From assembly GCA_027489355.1 (NCBI GenBank), contig JAIXZY010000077.1, positions 166,339 to 230,338 of the forward strand: a stretch of 64,000 nucleotides of DNA, read 5' to 3'. This document shows positions 43,088 through 51,273 of this stretch, piece after piece (position 1 is the stretch's first letter; each line of letters opens with the position of its first letter). The notes beneath the pieces are model-generated. The model saw only the letters and a list, made by a program, of their open reading frames with translations. It was not told the DNA's origin and did no database searches. This stretch comes from Paracoccaceae bacterium (GTDB lineage: Bacteria; Pseudomonadota; Alphaproteobacteria; Rhodobacterales; Rhodobacteraceae). The position numbers and the translations under genes were made by a program.

Positions 43088-43105
43088 GGCGCTTCCGCGC
43101 GACCG

Positions 43106-43158
43106 CCGGGGGTTTCACACCCCCGGACCCCCGTGGAGTATTTGTCAAAAGAGCAAGG
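43106..43158 (+). terminator. Hairpin plus dispersed repeat behind the DsrE gene
   Basis: CCGGGGG-TTTCACA-CCCCCGG (43106-43126) is a strong stem-loop 18 bases after the DsrE stop. It is followed at 43134-43158 by GGAGTATTTGTCAAAAGAGC-AAGG, matching the repeat at 24668-24692. No T-run directly follows the hairpin, so termination efficiency is uncertain. Confidence 0.5.
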
Positions 43159-43182
43159 AAAATTTGATTTGAATTTGCGCGA

Positions 43183-43920
43183 TCAGCGCGGCGGGAAGAT
43201 CCGGTAGTAGAGCCAGTCGGGCAGGAAATTCCCGCCCTGGAAGAGCCAGCTGAAGACGGTGGGAAAGCTGATCTTGAAGCGGTCCGATTGCATGTGGCGG
43301 AACATGATGTCGGCGGCGGCTTCGGGTTCCATGATGAAGGGCATTGCGAAATCGTTTTTCGCCGTCAGCCGGGTGCGGATGAAGCCGGGATTCGCGAGCT
43401 GCACGGTTATGCCGGTCTTCCTGAGGTCGGCATAAATCGATTCGGCCAGCACCATCGTCCCGGCCTTGGCGGCGGCATAGCCGATGGCCCCCGGCAGGCC
43501 GCGGAAGCCGGAGAGCGAGCCGGTGATGACGACGTGGCCCCGGTTCCGCGCGACCATCGGGGGCAGGGCCGCGCCGACCACGCGCATGCAGCCGGTGAAG
43601 TTGATGTCGGCCATAGCCTCGGCCTGGTCGGCGTTCCAGTCCTGGGCACGCATCGGCCAGTAGACGCCGGCGAGGAAGACCAGGCCGTCAAGCTCGGGCA
43701 GCTGGGCTGCGGCGGCCTTCACGCTGTCGCTGGAGCTGACGTCGACGGGCAGGATCGTCGCCGGGCCGGGCAGGGTGGCGGCGGCTTTCGCCAGGGTGTC
43801 GGCGTTGCGGGCCGAGAGGATCACCGTTGCCCCAGCGGCGCTGAGCTTTTGCGCCAGCGCAAGGCCCAGTCCCTCGGATGCACCGACGAGCCAGTAGCGT
43901 TTGCCCTTGAAGTCCCTCAT
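43183..43920 (-). CDS. Short-chain dehydrogenase, last gene of the sigma-E operon
   Basis: 245 residues. Cofactor loop LVGASEGLGLALAQ (GxxxGxG variant), LVFLAGVYWP, catalytic Ser in VVITGSLSGF and Tyr-Lys in IGYAAAKAG. The C-terminal part ends in an unusual hydrophobic FSWLFQGGNFLPDWLYYR, suggesting membrane association. It corresponds by position to the SDR gene that closes the singlet-oxygen operon next to rpoE-chrR in R. sphaeroides. Start overlaps the DUF3833 stop (ATGA). Confidence 0.9.
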   Translation of the reverse strand: MRDFKGKRYWLVGASEGLGLALAQKLSAAGATVILSARNADTLAKAAATLPGPATILPVDVSSSDSVKAAAAQLPELDGLVFLAGVYWPMRAQDWNADQAEAMADINFTGCMRVVGAALPPMVARNRGHVVITGSLSGFRGLPGAIGYAAAKAGTMVLAESIYADLRKTGITVQLANPGFIRTRLTAKNDFAMPFIMEPEAAADIMFRHMQSDRFKISFPTVFSWLFQGGNFLPDWLYYRIFPPR

Positions 43921-44504
43921 TCGGCGGCGGCCAGTTGACGGGCTTGCGCCTCGACCGGGCGGATCGTGGCGACCAGCTCGGCGACCTTGATGCCGAACTT
44001 GCGGAACTGCGAGCGGTTCATGATTGCGCCATTGTCCAGCAGGTACATCCAGTCGGTCACGTCAAGCACATGGCCCCCCGCCTCGGGCGTGAGGCGGATA
44101 CGGTAGCGGAGGAGGACGCCAGAGCCTTCCACGCGGCCCGTGCCCCGGCCCTCCACGTCCGCGGCTGTGGCGGTGATCTGGCCGTTCGGGCCCAGTGCCA
44201 GCGTCCAGGCGCGGTGCTGGACGGTGCCGCTGTCATAGCGGAAGACCTCGGCCAATGTGCCGGTGGTGCCGTCCCAGGTGCCGGTCATGTCGGCCACGAA
44301 GCGTGAGGTGACGCGGCCGGTTGGGCCGAAGATCACGCCCTCGCAGGTCAGCGGACCGTTCAGGTGGCGGCGCAGGTCGAAGCTGGGGCCTTTGCCCGCG
44401 TAGTCCGACGGGGCCTGCGCCGCGAAGGAGGCGAAGCGGACACGGATCGCGATCAGGGCGATGACGATCAGCGCGCCGGCAAGGGCGGAGAGGATCGGGG
44501 TCAT
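43917..44504 (-). CDS. DUF3833 family protein
   Basis: 195 residues from ATG 44504, overlapping the MFS gene stop as ATGA. One N-terminal membrane anchor (residues 3-20) and a beta-rich lipocalin-like domain with GPLTCEGVIFGPTGRVTSRF and VTDWMYLLDNGAIMNRSQF. Unknown function; conserved in sigma-E/ChrR operons between the MFS and SDR genes. Confidence 0.88.
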   Translation of the reverse strand: MTPILSALAGALIVIALIAIRVRFASFAAQAPSDYAGKGPSFDLRRHLNGPLTCEGVIFGPTGRVTSRFVADMTGTWDGTTGTLAEVFRYDSGTVQHRAWTLALGPNGQITATAADVEGRGTGRVEGSGVLLRYRIRLTPEAGGHVLDVTDWMYLLDNGAIMNRSQFRKFGIKVAELVATIRPVEAQARQLAAAE

Positions 44505-45751
44505 CGGGGGGTGTCCTTCAGGGGCATGGCGAGGGTCGTTCGGGCGAGGAGTGCGATTGCTATGACCTTCAATACGCAAGGCAGGCCCGCGTAGATCAGT
44601 GTCAGGGTTCCCAGTGCCGAGTCCGTGTTCTGCGCGCCCGGCTGGAAGCCTGCGGCCTGGAGCGCGGGGAGGATGGTGACGGCGGCGAGCGCGAGCGAGA
44701 GCTTGGAGACGAAGTTCCACAGGCCGAATGCCGCGGCCTCGGGCGTGCCGGTCTGGGCGAGGCGCTGGGCGAAGATCGCGGGCAGCAGGGTGAGGTCGGC
44801 CCCCAAAGCGGCTCCGGAGGCGGCGCAGATCAGGGCGAAGGGGATGAGGTCCGAGGGGCCGAGGGTGAGGGTCCAGAGGAACGTGGCGATCGCGAGGGTC
44901 ATCGCGGAAAGGAGGGTGGGTTTCGGACCGTGCTTGCGGGCCAGGTGGCTCCAGACCGGGGTCGAGGCGGCGGCGGCGAGGAAGAAGAGGAGGAGGAGCG
45001 GGCCTTCATGGCCGGGGAGCTGGAGGCGGGACTCGACGAAGAAGAGGAAGAGGGTGGAGGTGACGGCCACCGGGGCGGCGTTCAGGAGCGCGATGAGGAG
45101 GAGGCGGCGGGAGAGGGGGTCGGCGAGGGCGGGGCGGAAGAGGTCCCAGGGGTGGGCGGTCGGTTCCGCTGGCGTGCCCTGCCATTCGCGGCGCATGGCG
45201 AGGGTGGCAAGAATCGCCACGGCGGCGAAGATCAGGGCGAAGGCGGTGAAGGGTTGGGCGGTGAGGGGGGAGAGGGCGACGGGGGCGGTGGCGGCGAGGC
45301 AGACGCCGAGGAGAGATCCGCCCTCGCGCCAGCCGGCGAGGCGGATGTGGCCCTGGGGGCCGAGGGTTTGGGCCTTGGTCACGCCCTCGGCGTAGAAGCA
45401 GATGGTGAGGTAGGAGAAGGCAGAGAAGAGGGCGGTGAGAGTGACGGCGAACCAGAGGAGCGGCTGGATCGGGGGCGCGACGGCGAAAAGGGCGTAGAGG
45501 GAGAGCGCCATCAGGGAGGTGGCGAGGGCGATGGTTGCCCGGCGGATCGGGCGAGTGGCTTCGGCCAGCCAGCCGAGGAGGGGATCCTGCACCACGTCGA
45601 TGAGGCGCAGGGCGGCGAGGGTGAGGCCCATCGCGGCGAGGGATGTGCCGTACTGGTCGACGTAGAACTTCGGCGCGTGGATGTAGATCGGCAGGCCCGC
45701 CATCGCGATCAGGGCGGCAAACAGGGACCAGGCGGGAAGGCGGTGCGTCAT
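44501..45751 (-). CDS. MFS transporter (GPH-like) of the sigma-E operon
   Basis: 416 residues, about twelve membrane segments; LRLIDVVQDPLLGWLAEATR in the first half is the GPH/MFS loop signature, and a second half-repeat follows. In the sigma-E operons I remember, this gene follows DUF1365. The substrate is unknown; a role in moving lipid or oxidation products is speculation. It is separated from DUF1365 by 202 bases filled with dispersed repeats, a break in an otherwise overlapping operon. Confidence 0.9.
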   Translation of the reverse strand: MTHRLPAWSLFAALIAMAGLPIYIHAPKFYVDQYGTSLAAMGLTLAALRLIDVVQDPLLGWLAEATRPIRRATIALATSLMALSLYALFAVAPPIQPLLWFAVTLTALFSAFSYLTICFYAEGVTKAQTLGPQGHIRLAGWREGGSLLGVCLAATAPVALSPLTAQPFTAFALIFAAVAILATLAMRREWQGTPAEPTAHPWDLFRPALADPLSRRLLLIALLNAAPVAVTSTLFLFFVESRLQLPGHEGPLLLLFFLAAAASTPVWSHLARKHGPKPTLLSAMTLAIATFLWTLTLGPSDLIPFALICAASGAALGADLTLLPAIFAQRLAQTGTPEAAAFGLWNFVSKLSLALAAVTILPALQAAGFQPGAQNTDSALGTLTLIYAGLPCVLKVIAIALLARTTLAMPLKDTPR

Positions 45752-45785
45752 CGGCGGCTATGAAATTGAGTGCCTTGCGGCACAA

Positions 45786-45931
45786 GCCTTTTGTCTCGCC
45801 TCTGCGCGCGAAGGGCGCGCAACCGGCTGGGACGAAGGGCCTCCGGCGGGGATATTTGCGCCAGTATGAAAGCGGCTACGTCGGAGGAGGATGCGGAGCC
45901 TCCGGCGGGGATATTTGCGCAAAGATGAAAG
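45786..45931 (+). repeat. Composite dispersed repeat inserted in the sigma-E operon
   Basis: A 43-base unit at 45786-45828 (starting GCCTTTTGTCTCGCC) is identical to the reverse complement of 63357-63399. It is followed by two copies of CTCCGGCGGGGATATTTGCG at 45841-45860 and 45900-45919, each with a downstream ATGAAAG. All lie between the MFS and DUF1365 genes. Confidence 0.85.
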
Positions 45932-45953
45932 GCTGGGGGCCGGGGGGGCCGGA

Positions 45954-46703
45954 TCATCGCGAGATGTCTTCGGCGGGGGGCGTGGGGCGGTGGTTGAACT
46001 TCACGCGCTTCAGCCAGAGTTTCAGCGCCTGCCAGTGGATCAGCGCCAGCACGCGGCGCGAGCCGAAGGGGCGGCGGAGGGCGGAGGCGAGGATCCCCGC
46101 GTTGGTCAGCGGTAGGCGCGGGCCGATCAGGTTGGTGAAAAGGCCGCCGCCCGGGGTGGTGTAGTCGATCCAGATGCCGATGCGGTCGGGCCTTATGTCG
46201 AAGCGGAAGGTGTAGGTCCCGGCCACGGGCTGGAAGGGCGAGACGTGGAAGATCTTCTGCGCGGTGATCGTATCCTCGCGCGTGATGGGGGCGCGGTCCT
46301 CGCGGTGGCAGAGGTAGGAGTGGCGGTCGCCGTAGGTGTTGGTGACCTCGGCGATCACGGCGCGGAGGTGGCCCAGGGGATCGTAGGAGAGCCAGAACGA
46401 GACCGGGTTGAAGACGTGGCCGAGGAGGCGGGGCTGGGCGAGCAGAAGGATGCGGTCGTGCGCAAGGTTGTGCTGGGCAAGGACCTCGCGCGCCCAGTCC
46501 ACCCCGCGCCCCTGACCGGGCGCGCCGCCGTGGTCGGCGTCGTGGACCGACATCAGGTTGCGGGCGTTGCGAGAGAACAAGGCGGGACCCTTCGCCTTGG
46601 CAGGGTCCAGCAGCAGATAGTCCACAGAGTAGCGGAAGGCGTTCTTCACCGCGCCCTTGCGGCCGTGGAAGGTCTCGGCCGGGATGCGCTGCACCTCAGT
46701 CAT
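45954..46703 (-). CDS. DUF1365 family protein (UfaO homologue candidate)
   Basis: 249 residues, start overlapping the FAD gene stop as ATGA. HGRKGAVKNAFRYSVDYLLL at the N-terminus, GHVFNPVSFWLSYD in the middle, ITAQKIFHVSPF and a C-terminal LALIHWQALKLWLKR helix match DUF1365. In R. sphaeroides the equivalent sigma-E-controlled gene is, as I remember it, the one assigned as UfaO, which inserts O2-derived oxygen into a methylated diene acyl chain to form a furan fatty acid. Confidence 0.9.
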   Translation of the reverse strand: MTEVQRIPAETFHGRKGAVKNAFRYSVDYLLLDPAKAKGPALFSRNARNLMSVHDADHGGAPGQGRGVDWAREVLAQHNLAHDRILLLAQPRLLGHVFNPVSFWLSYDPLGHLRAVIAEVTNTYGDRHSYLCHREDRAPITREDTITAQKIFHVSPFQPVAGTYTFRFDIRPDRIGIWIDYTTPGGGLFTNLIGPRLPLTNAGILASALRRPFGSRRVLALIHWQALKLWLKRVKFNHRPTPPAEDISR

Positions 46704-47995
46704 GCGGCAAGCCGGAAGGCATGACGCTCGGCCATCGCCTGGACAACGTCCACCGCCGAGGCGAAGCCATCCTCGTGGAAGCCGTTCCGCATCCAGGCAC
46801 CGCAGAACCAGGTGTTGCGGCTGCCGTTCATCGCGCGGATGCGGTCCTGCGCGGCGAAGGCGGCTACGTCGAAAACCGGGTGGTGGAAGGTGGTCACGTC
46901 ATGGATCAGCTCGTCCCGGATAGGGCGGTCGGTGTTCAGCGTGACGAACAGCGGATCGTCCTGCGGAATGGGCTGCAGCGAGTTCATCCAGTAGGTGAGG
47001 TCAATCCGCTCCCCCGGCCCGGTCTTGGGTTCGACGTAGGACCATGAGGACCAGACCTTGCGCGACTTCGGCATCAGGGAGGCGTCGGAGTGCAGGACAG
47101 CCTCGTTCGGCTGGTAGCGGATGGCGGCAAGTGCGCCGGTTTCCTCGGGCGTGCCATCGGCGAGGAGCTTCAGGCAGGTGTCGGAATGGGTGGCGAAGAC
47201 CACGTCGTCGAAGAGTTCAGGCTCGCAGCCTTGGGCGCGGACAAAGACCGACCCGGCCTCGCGCCGGACGGCGGCGATGGGGGTGGCGGTGCGGATGTCG
47301 ACGCCCTGGGCGGTCATCGCGGCCTGCAGGCGGCGGACGTATTCGATCGAGCCGCCCTTCACGGTGTACCACTGGTGCTGGCCTTCATAGTCCATCAACG
47401 CGTGGTTCCGGAAGAAGCGGACCAGCGCCTGGGCCGGGAAATCCAGGATGCCCGAGGTGGGCGTGGACCAGATCGCGCCCGAGAATGGGGTGATGTAGTG
47501 GTCGCGGAACCAGGGCCCTGTGCCAAGACGGAGAAGCAGTTCGCGGATGGTCATGGCCGGGTCGTTCGCCACGGCCTCGGCGTTGCGGTTGAAGTGCAGG
47601 ATGTCGGTCAGCATCCGCAGGAAGCGCGGGTTCAGCGCGTTCTTGCGCTGGGCGAAGATCGTGTCCATCGAGGCCAGCCCGTATTCCACGGCCCCGCCCC
47701 GGATCGAGGCACCGAAGGACATGCTGCTTTCGGTGACCGGGACGTCCAGCTTTTCGAAAAGCCTGACGAGATGCGGATAGTTCACGCGGTTGAACACGAT
47801 GAAGCCGGTGTCCACCGGCTGGCCCTTGCGCTTGCCCGCGATCACGGTGCGGGCGTGGCCGCCCAAGCGCGGCTCGGCCTCGAACAGTACGACGGAGTTG
47901 CGATCGGCAAGCATGTGCGCGGCGGCCATGCCGGAAATGCCCCCTCCGATCACGGCGATGCGACGCGGGGCGGGGCCGAATTGTTCGAAGGGCAT
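46700..47995 (-). CDS. FAD-dependent amine-oxidase-like oxidoreductase (UfaD homologue candidate)
   Basis: 431 residues. N-terminal dinucleotide-binding IAVIGGGISGMAAAHML, then LFEAEPRLGGHARTV and DTGFIVFNRVNYPHLVRLFE, the pattern of NAD(P)-binding amine-oxidase-like proteins found next to DUF1365 genes. In R. sphaeroides this first gene of the operon is, as I recall, the acyl-chain desaturase UfaD of furan-fatty-acid synthesis. It is read from a promoter with TGATCC-N18-TAACCA about 23-60 bases upstream and diverges from rpoE. Confidence 0.92.
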   Translation of the reverse strand: MPFEQFGPAPRRIAVIGGGISGMAAAHMLADRNSVVLFEAEPRLGGHARTVIAGKRKGQPVDTGFIVFNRVNYPHLVRLFEKLDVPVTESSMSFGASIRGGAVEYGLASMDTIFAQRKNALNPRFLRMLTDILHFNRNAEAVANDPAMTIRELLLRLGTGPWFRDHYITPFSGAIWSTPTSGILDFPAQALVRFFRNHALMDYEGQHQWYTVKGGSIEYVRRLQAAMTAQGVDIRTATPIAAVRREAGSVFVRAQGCEPELFDDVVFATHSDTCLKLLADGTPEETGALAAIRYQPNEAVLHSDASLMPKSRKVWSSWSYVEPKTGPGERIDLTYWMNSLQPIPQDDPLFVTLNTDRPIRDELIHDVTTFHHPVFDVAAFAAQDRIRAMNGSRNTWFCGAWMRNGFHEDGFASAVDVVQAMAERHAFRLAA

Positions 47996-48024
47996 TTAGG
48001 CGAAGTTCCCTGACTTGTTTCACG

Positions 48025-48054
48025 TGGTTACGCAGCGGGTGCCCGATCGGATCA
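48025..48054 (-). promoter_or_regulatory. Sigma-E-type promoter of the FAD/DUF1365/MFS/DUF3833/SDR operon
   Basis: Minus strand: TGATCC (48054-48049), 18-base spacer, TAACCA (48030-48025). The -35 hexamer and spacer length are identical to those of the rpoE promoter on the other strand. The start of transcription would be near 48018, leaving a short leader before the ATG at 47995. Confidence 0.75.
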
Positions 48055-48194
48055 CCCTTCGCCAGCGGATACGGAGCCACGGCAAAGAAAGTTTCGTGTC
48101 AGGTTCTCTATACGCGCCTGTCCTGGCAAATCTGTCAAACCAAGTTGACAGGAAGTCTTGACTTGTTGCCGGCGTGCTCCAGTTCGCTGAAAAA

Positions 48195-48224
48195 TGATCC
48201 GACTGCGGGTTGAAGGCGTAGAAG
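48195..48224 (+). promoter_or_regulatory. Sigma-E-type autoregulatory promoter of rpoE-chrR
   Basis: TGATCC (48195-48200), 18-base spacer, TAGAAG (48219-48224). Matches the TGATC-type -35 remembered for R. sphaeroides sigma-E promoters. Initiation would fall near 48231, at or after the upstream ATG at 48229/48232, which supports a downstream start for rpoE. Confidence 0.75.
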
Positions 48225-48327
48225 GCACATGATGCTTGACGCCAGAGATGCCGCTGTGACGGAGCAGGCCTTGCCGCTGCCCTTGGGGTCGGTCAGGTTC
48301 GGTTCGCGTCAGAAGAAGGACGGATTG

Positions 48328-48870
48328 TTGGCGACGACGGACGATACAGACTGGGCCGACCTTCTGGTGAAGGTGCGCGACCATCAGGACCGGGCGGCCT
48401 TTGCGGCGCTGTTCCGGCACTTCGCCCCACGGGTGAAGGCCTTCCTGATGAAGTCGGGCGCCGGGGCCTCGCTGGCCGAGGAATGCGCGCAGGACGTCAT
48501 GGCGACGCTCTGGCAGAAGGCGCATCTCTTCGATCCCGCGCGGGCCTCGGTGGCGACCTGGGTCTACACGATCGCCCGCAACCGGAGGATCGACGCGCTG
48601 CGGAAGGCGCGCCGGGCCGAGCCGGAGGAATTGGATTGGGGTCCCGAGCCCGAGCCTGACCAGGCCGAGGTGATGGAAGCCCAAGAGGAGACGGAGCGGT
48701 TGGGACGTGCCCTTGCGGCACTGCCCGCACCGCAGAGGACGTTGATCGAACGCGCCTTCTACGGCGAGCTCTCGCACAGCGAGATCGCGGCCGAGACGGG
48801 GCTTCCCCTTGGGACGATCAAATCGCGGATACGGCTGGCGCTGGACAAGCTGCGCCACCAGTTGGGCTAG
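48328..48870 (+). CDS. rpoE: ECF sigma factor sigma-E (singlet-oxygen response)
   Basis: The TTG start at 48328 is preceded by AAGGA seven bases upstream and gives MATTDDTDWADLLVKVRD, the length and beginning expected from R. sphaeroides RpoE. The ATG at 48229 adds 33 residues without family similarity and coincides with the predicted transcription start. 180 residues: region 2 with AFAALFRHFAPRVKAFLMKS and WVYTIARNRRID, region 4 with ERAFYGELSHSEIAAETGLP. Directs transcription of singlet-oxygen defence genes; held inactive by ChrR, encoded 28 bases downstream. The 332-bp gap to the FAD gene holds both divergent promoters. Confidence 0.93.
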   Translation: MATTDDTDWADLLVKVRDHQDRAAFAALFRHFAPRVKAFLMKSGAGASLAEECAQDVMATLWQKAHLFDPARASVATWVYTIARNRRIDALRKARRAEPEELDWGPEPEPDQAEVMEAQEETERLGRALAALPAPQRTLIERAFYGELSHSEIAAETGLPLGTIKSRIRLALDKLRHQLG

Positions 48871-48898
48871 GGGCCAATAGGCTAAGGGACTGAGAAGA

Positions 48899-49543
48899 AT
48901 GACGATACGCCACCATCTTTCGGATCAGCTCCTGATGGCCTATGCGGCCGGTCAGTTGCCCGAGGCGTTCAACCTTGTCGTCGCGACGCATGTGTCGCTG
49001 TGTGACGAGTGCCGGGCGCGGGCCGGGTCCTTCGACGCGGTCGGCGGGGCGCTGCTGGAGGAGGCCGAGGAAATCTCGATGGGCGAGGATGCCCTTGCCC
49101 GCGCGCTGGAACGGATCGAGGGGCTTCCGCAGGCGACGCGGTCCGAGCCGTTGAAACCGGCGGGCATCTTCCCCGCGCCGCTGGCGGATTACGTGGGCGG
49201 AGACCTCTCGGCGGTGCGCTGGCGCAAGGTGGGCGGCGGGGTGCGGCAGGCAATCCTGCCCACTAGCAAGGACGCAACCGCGCGGCTTCTGTACATCCCG
49301 GCAGGGACGGCGGTGCCGGACCACGGGCATCGGGGGATGGAGCTGACGCTGGTCCTGCAGGGCGCCTTCGCGGACGAGAACGACCGCTTCGGCCGGGGCG
49401 ACATCGAGATTGCCGACGAGGAAATGGAGCATACTCCGGTCGCGCTGGCCGGGCAGGACTGCATCTGCCTTGCCGCAACGGACGCTCCGCTGCGGTTCCG
49501 CGGGCTGATTCCTCGGTTGGCGCAGCCGCTGCTGCGGATCTGA
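48899..49543 (+). CDS. chrR: Zinc-dependent anti-sigma factor ChrR
   Basis: 214 residues. The N-terminal anti-sigma domain binds zinc through a His in MTIRHHLSD and the THVSLCDEC (HxxxCxxC) motif. The C-terminal cupin has PDHGHRGMELTLVLQG and EHTPVA followed by CIC, the residues that in R. sphaeroides ChrR are required for release of sigma-E on singlet oxygen. Very close to the R. sphaeroides protein as I remember it. Same operon as rpoE. Confidence 0.96.
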   Translation: MTIRHHLSDQLLMAYAAGQLPEAFNLVVATHVSLCDECRARAGSFDAVGGALLEEAEEISMGEDALARALERIEGLPQATRSEPLKPAGIFPAPLADYVGGDLSAVRWRKVGGGVRQAILPTSKDATARLLYIPAGTAVPDHGHRGMELTLVLQGAFADENDRFGRGDIEIADEEMEHTPVALAGQDCICLAATDAPLRFRGLIPRLAQPLLRI

Positions 49544-49559
49544 CAGTCTGAAGGCTGGC

Positions 49560-50084
49560 TTACAGCCCGTGTAACCGCACCGCTATCACGGGCCAGTCGC
49601 CTTGCAGTCGGGCAGGGCCTTCCGTGAGGATAAGGTCGTCCCGGTTGATTGCCGAGCCGTTCACGAGGCAAGGCCCGAGAGCGTAAAGCGCCAGCGTCCC
49701 GCCGCCCGGAAGGCTGTCGTTCTGCGCGACGATGACCTGCGGCCTTGGCAGTCTGCGGGCGGTCATCACGTTGAAATCGTCGGATTGCTGGCCATTGGTC
49801 TCGGTCGCCGTGACCTCGACGTCGCCGGGGAAGGCCACCGGGACCAGCGGGTCGCAGCGCAGGTTCAGCTCCGGGCCGGTCAGCCGGAAGCCCGGGCCGG
49901 ACAGCACGGTCAGGTTGCGCTCGATCCCGGGAAAGAGCGAGAACGGCCCGTCCTCGACCACTGCGGCGCGCGAGAGGCGGACGAGAAGCTGCCCGTCGCG
50001 GTCCAGCCGCCAAAGCTCGGTCGTGGTGCCGCGTCCGTTCTTCCAGGGCTGGCGGGTGTAATCGGAGGCGGTGAGGTGGCGCAT
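49560..50084 (-). CDS. HutD/Ves-family cupin protein
   Basis: 174 residues from ATG 50084 (MRHLTASDYTRQPWKNGRGT). The start YTRQPWKNGRGTTTELWR and the later RLSRAAVVEDGPFSLFPGIE are diagnostic of the HutD/Ves family, a bicupin of uncertain role linked to histidine use in some bacteria; no hut gene is nearby. It lies 17 bases behind a GTAGGGTGGGC palindrome that ends rmuC and converges with chrR. Confidence 0.9.
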   Translation of the reverse strand: MRHLTASDYTRQPWKNGRGTTTELWRLDRDGQLLVRLSRAAVVEDGPFSLFPGIERNLTVLSGPGFRLTGPELNLRCDPLVPVAFPGDVEVTATETNGQQSDDFNVMTARRLPRPQVIVAQNDSLPGGGTLALYALGPCLVNGSAINRDDLILTEGPARLQGDWPVIAVRLHGL

Positions 50085-50099
50085 GGGTCCTTTCCGGGC

Positions 50100-50122
50100 G
50101 GTGGGCGGATCGCCCACCCTAC
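50100..50122. repeat. GTAGGGTGGGC palindrome, providing the rmuC stop codon
   Basis: GGTGGGCGGATCGCCCACC followed by CTAC. On the minus strand the GTAGGGTGGG end supplies the TAG that terminates rmuC at 50119. Same family as 36833, 41678 and 60042. Confidence 0.8.
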
Positions 50123-51273
50123 TCGGCCGCGCCGATCACGCGGGCGGGGGTGTCGGGGGCCAATTCCTCGAAGTCGAAGTTGTCCAGCCGGCGCGCGCGC
50201 TTGGTGGCCTTGTCGGAGGAGATCTTGATTTCCTCGATGTCCTTCGCCGCCTGTCCGAAGTGGCGGTCCAGGTTTTCGACCCGCGCGCCAAGGCGTTCGA
50301 CGTCGGCGTAGAGAAGCGACAGTTCCTTGCGGATGGCCCCGGCCTGTTCGCGCATCCGCGCGTCCTTCAGGACGGCCCGCATCGTGTTCAAGGTCGCCAT
50401 GCAGGTGGTGGGCGAGACGATCCAGACCTTGGCGGAGAAGCCCTCGCGCACCAGGTCGGGGAAGTTGGCGTGAAGTTCGGCATAGACCGCTTCCGAGGGC
50501 AGGAACATCAGCGCGCCGTCGGCGGTCTCGCCCTCCAGGATGTATTTCTCGCTGATCGCGCGGATATGGGCGCGGACCGCGGCGCGCATCAGTTGCGCGG
50601 CCTCCTGCTGGAGGCGCGGGGAGTCGGCACGGCGCAGGGCCTCGTAGGCTTCCAAGGGAAACTTGGCGTCGATGACGATGGGGCCGGGCGGGTTCGGCAG
50701 GTGGATCAGGCAGTCGGCGCGGCGGCCGTTCGTCAGGGTCGCCTGCATGGTGTAGGCGTCCTTCGGCAGGGCTTTCTGCACGATGTCGTGCAGCTGGATT
50801 TCCCCAAAGGCGCCGCGGGTCTGCTTGTTGGACAGGATGTCCTGCAAGGACAGCACGTTGCCCGACAGCTTCTCGATGTTCGCCTGCGCCTTGTCGATGG
50901 TTTCCAGCCGCTGCTGCAATTCCCCAAGGGACCGTGCCGTCCGGGTCGAGGTGCCGTGCAGCGCCTCGGTCATCTGGCGCTGCACCTCGGCGAGGCGCTG
51001 TTCCATCACCTTCAGCATCGCCGTCTGGCTGACCGCCTGCGCCTCGGAGACATGGTGCAGGCCGCCCGCCAGCCGTTCCTGCCCGTCGCCCAGCGATTGC
51101 AGACGGGAGGACAGCCACGAGACCTCGCGCATCAGGGGTTCGGCGGTCGAGGAGGCGCGGGCGGCGGCGCGCAGGATCAGGACAAGGAAGAGAAGCAGGA
51201 CAAGGGCAGCCCCGCCGAGAAGCAGCATCTCGGGCGCGTTCCAGGCGTAGGTCTGGCCGAAAAGCGTGATCAT
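50119..51273 (-). CDS. rmuC: DNA recombination protein RmuC
   Basis: 384 residues from ATG 51273, overlapping the mutL stop (ATGA). An N-terminal membrane anchor (about residues 16-36), a long coiled coil (about 45-160), then the RmuC nuclease-like domain with [29 protein letters not shown] and YVSPTT-like [14 protein letters not shown]. RmuC limits inversions at short inverted repeats in E. coli. The gene order mutL-rmuC is coupled by the overlap. Confidence 0.93.
   Translation of the reverse strand: MITLFGQTYAWNAPEMLLLGGAALVLLLFLVLILRAAARASSTAEPLMREVSWLSSRLQSLGDGQERLAGGLHHVSEAQAVSQTAMLKVMEQRLAEVQRQMTEALHGTSTRTARSLGELQQRLETIDKAQANIEKLSGNVLSLQDILSNKQTRGAFGEIQLHDIVQKALPKDAYTMQATLTNGRRADCLIHLPNPPGPIVIDAKFPLEAYEALRRADSPRLQQEAAQLMRAAVRAHIRAISEKYILEGETADGALMFLPSEAVYAELHANFPDLVREGFSAKVWIVSPTTCMATLNTMRAVLKDARMREQAGAIRKELSLLYADVERLGARVENLDRHFGQAAKDIEEIKISSDKATKRARRLDNFDFEELAPDTPARVIGAAE

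Noticed and set aside
45786-45931. CRISPR-like spacing of the two CTCCGGCGGGGATATTTGCG copies
   Set aside because: Only two units here, unequal context and no cas genes; it is a member of a dispersed repeat family.
48229-48327. N-terminal extension of RpoE from ATG 48229
   Set aside because: No similarity to RpoE and it begins at the predicted transcription start of the sigma-E promoter; the TTG at 48328 fits better.
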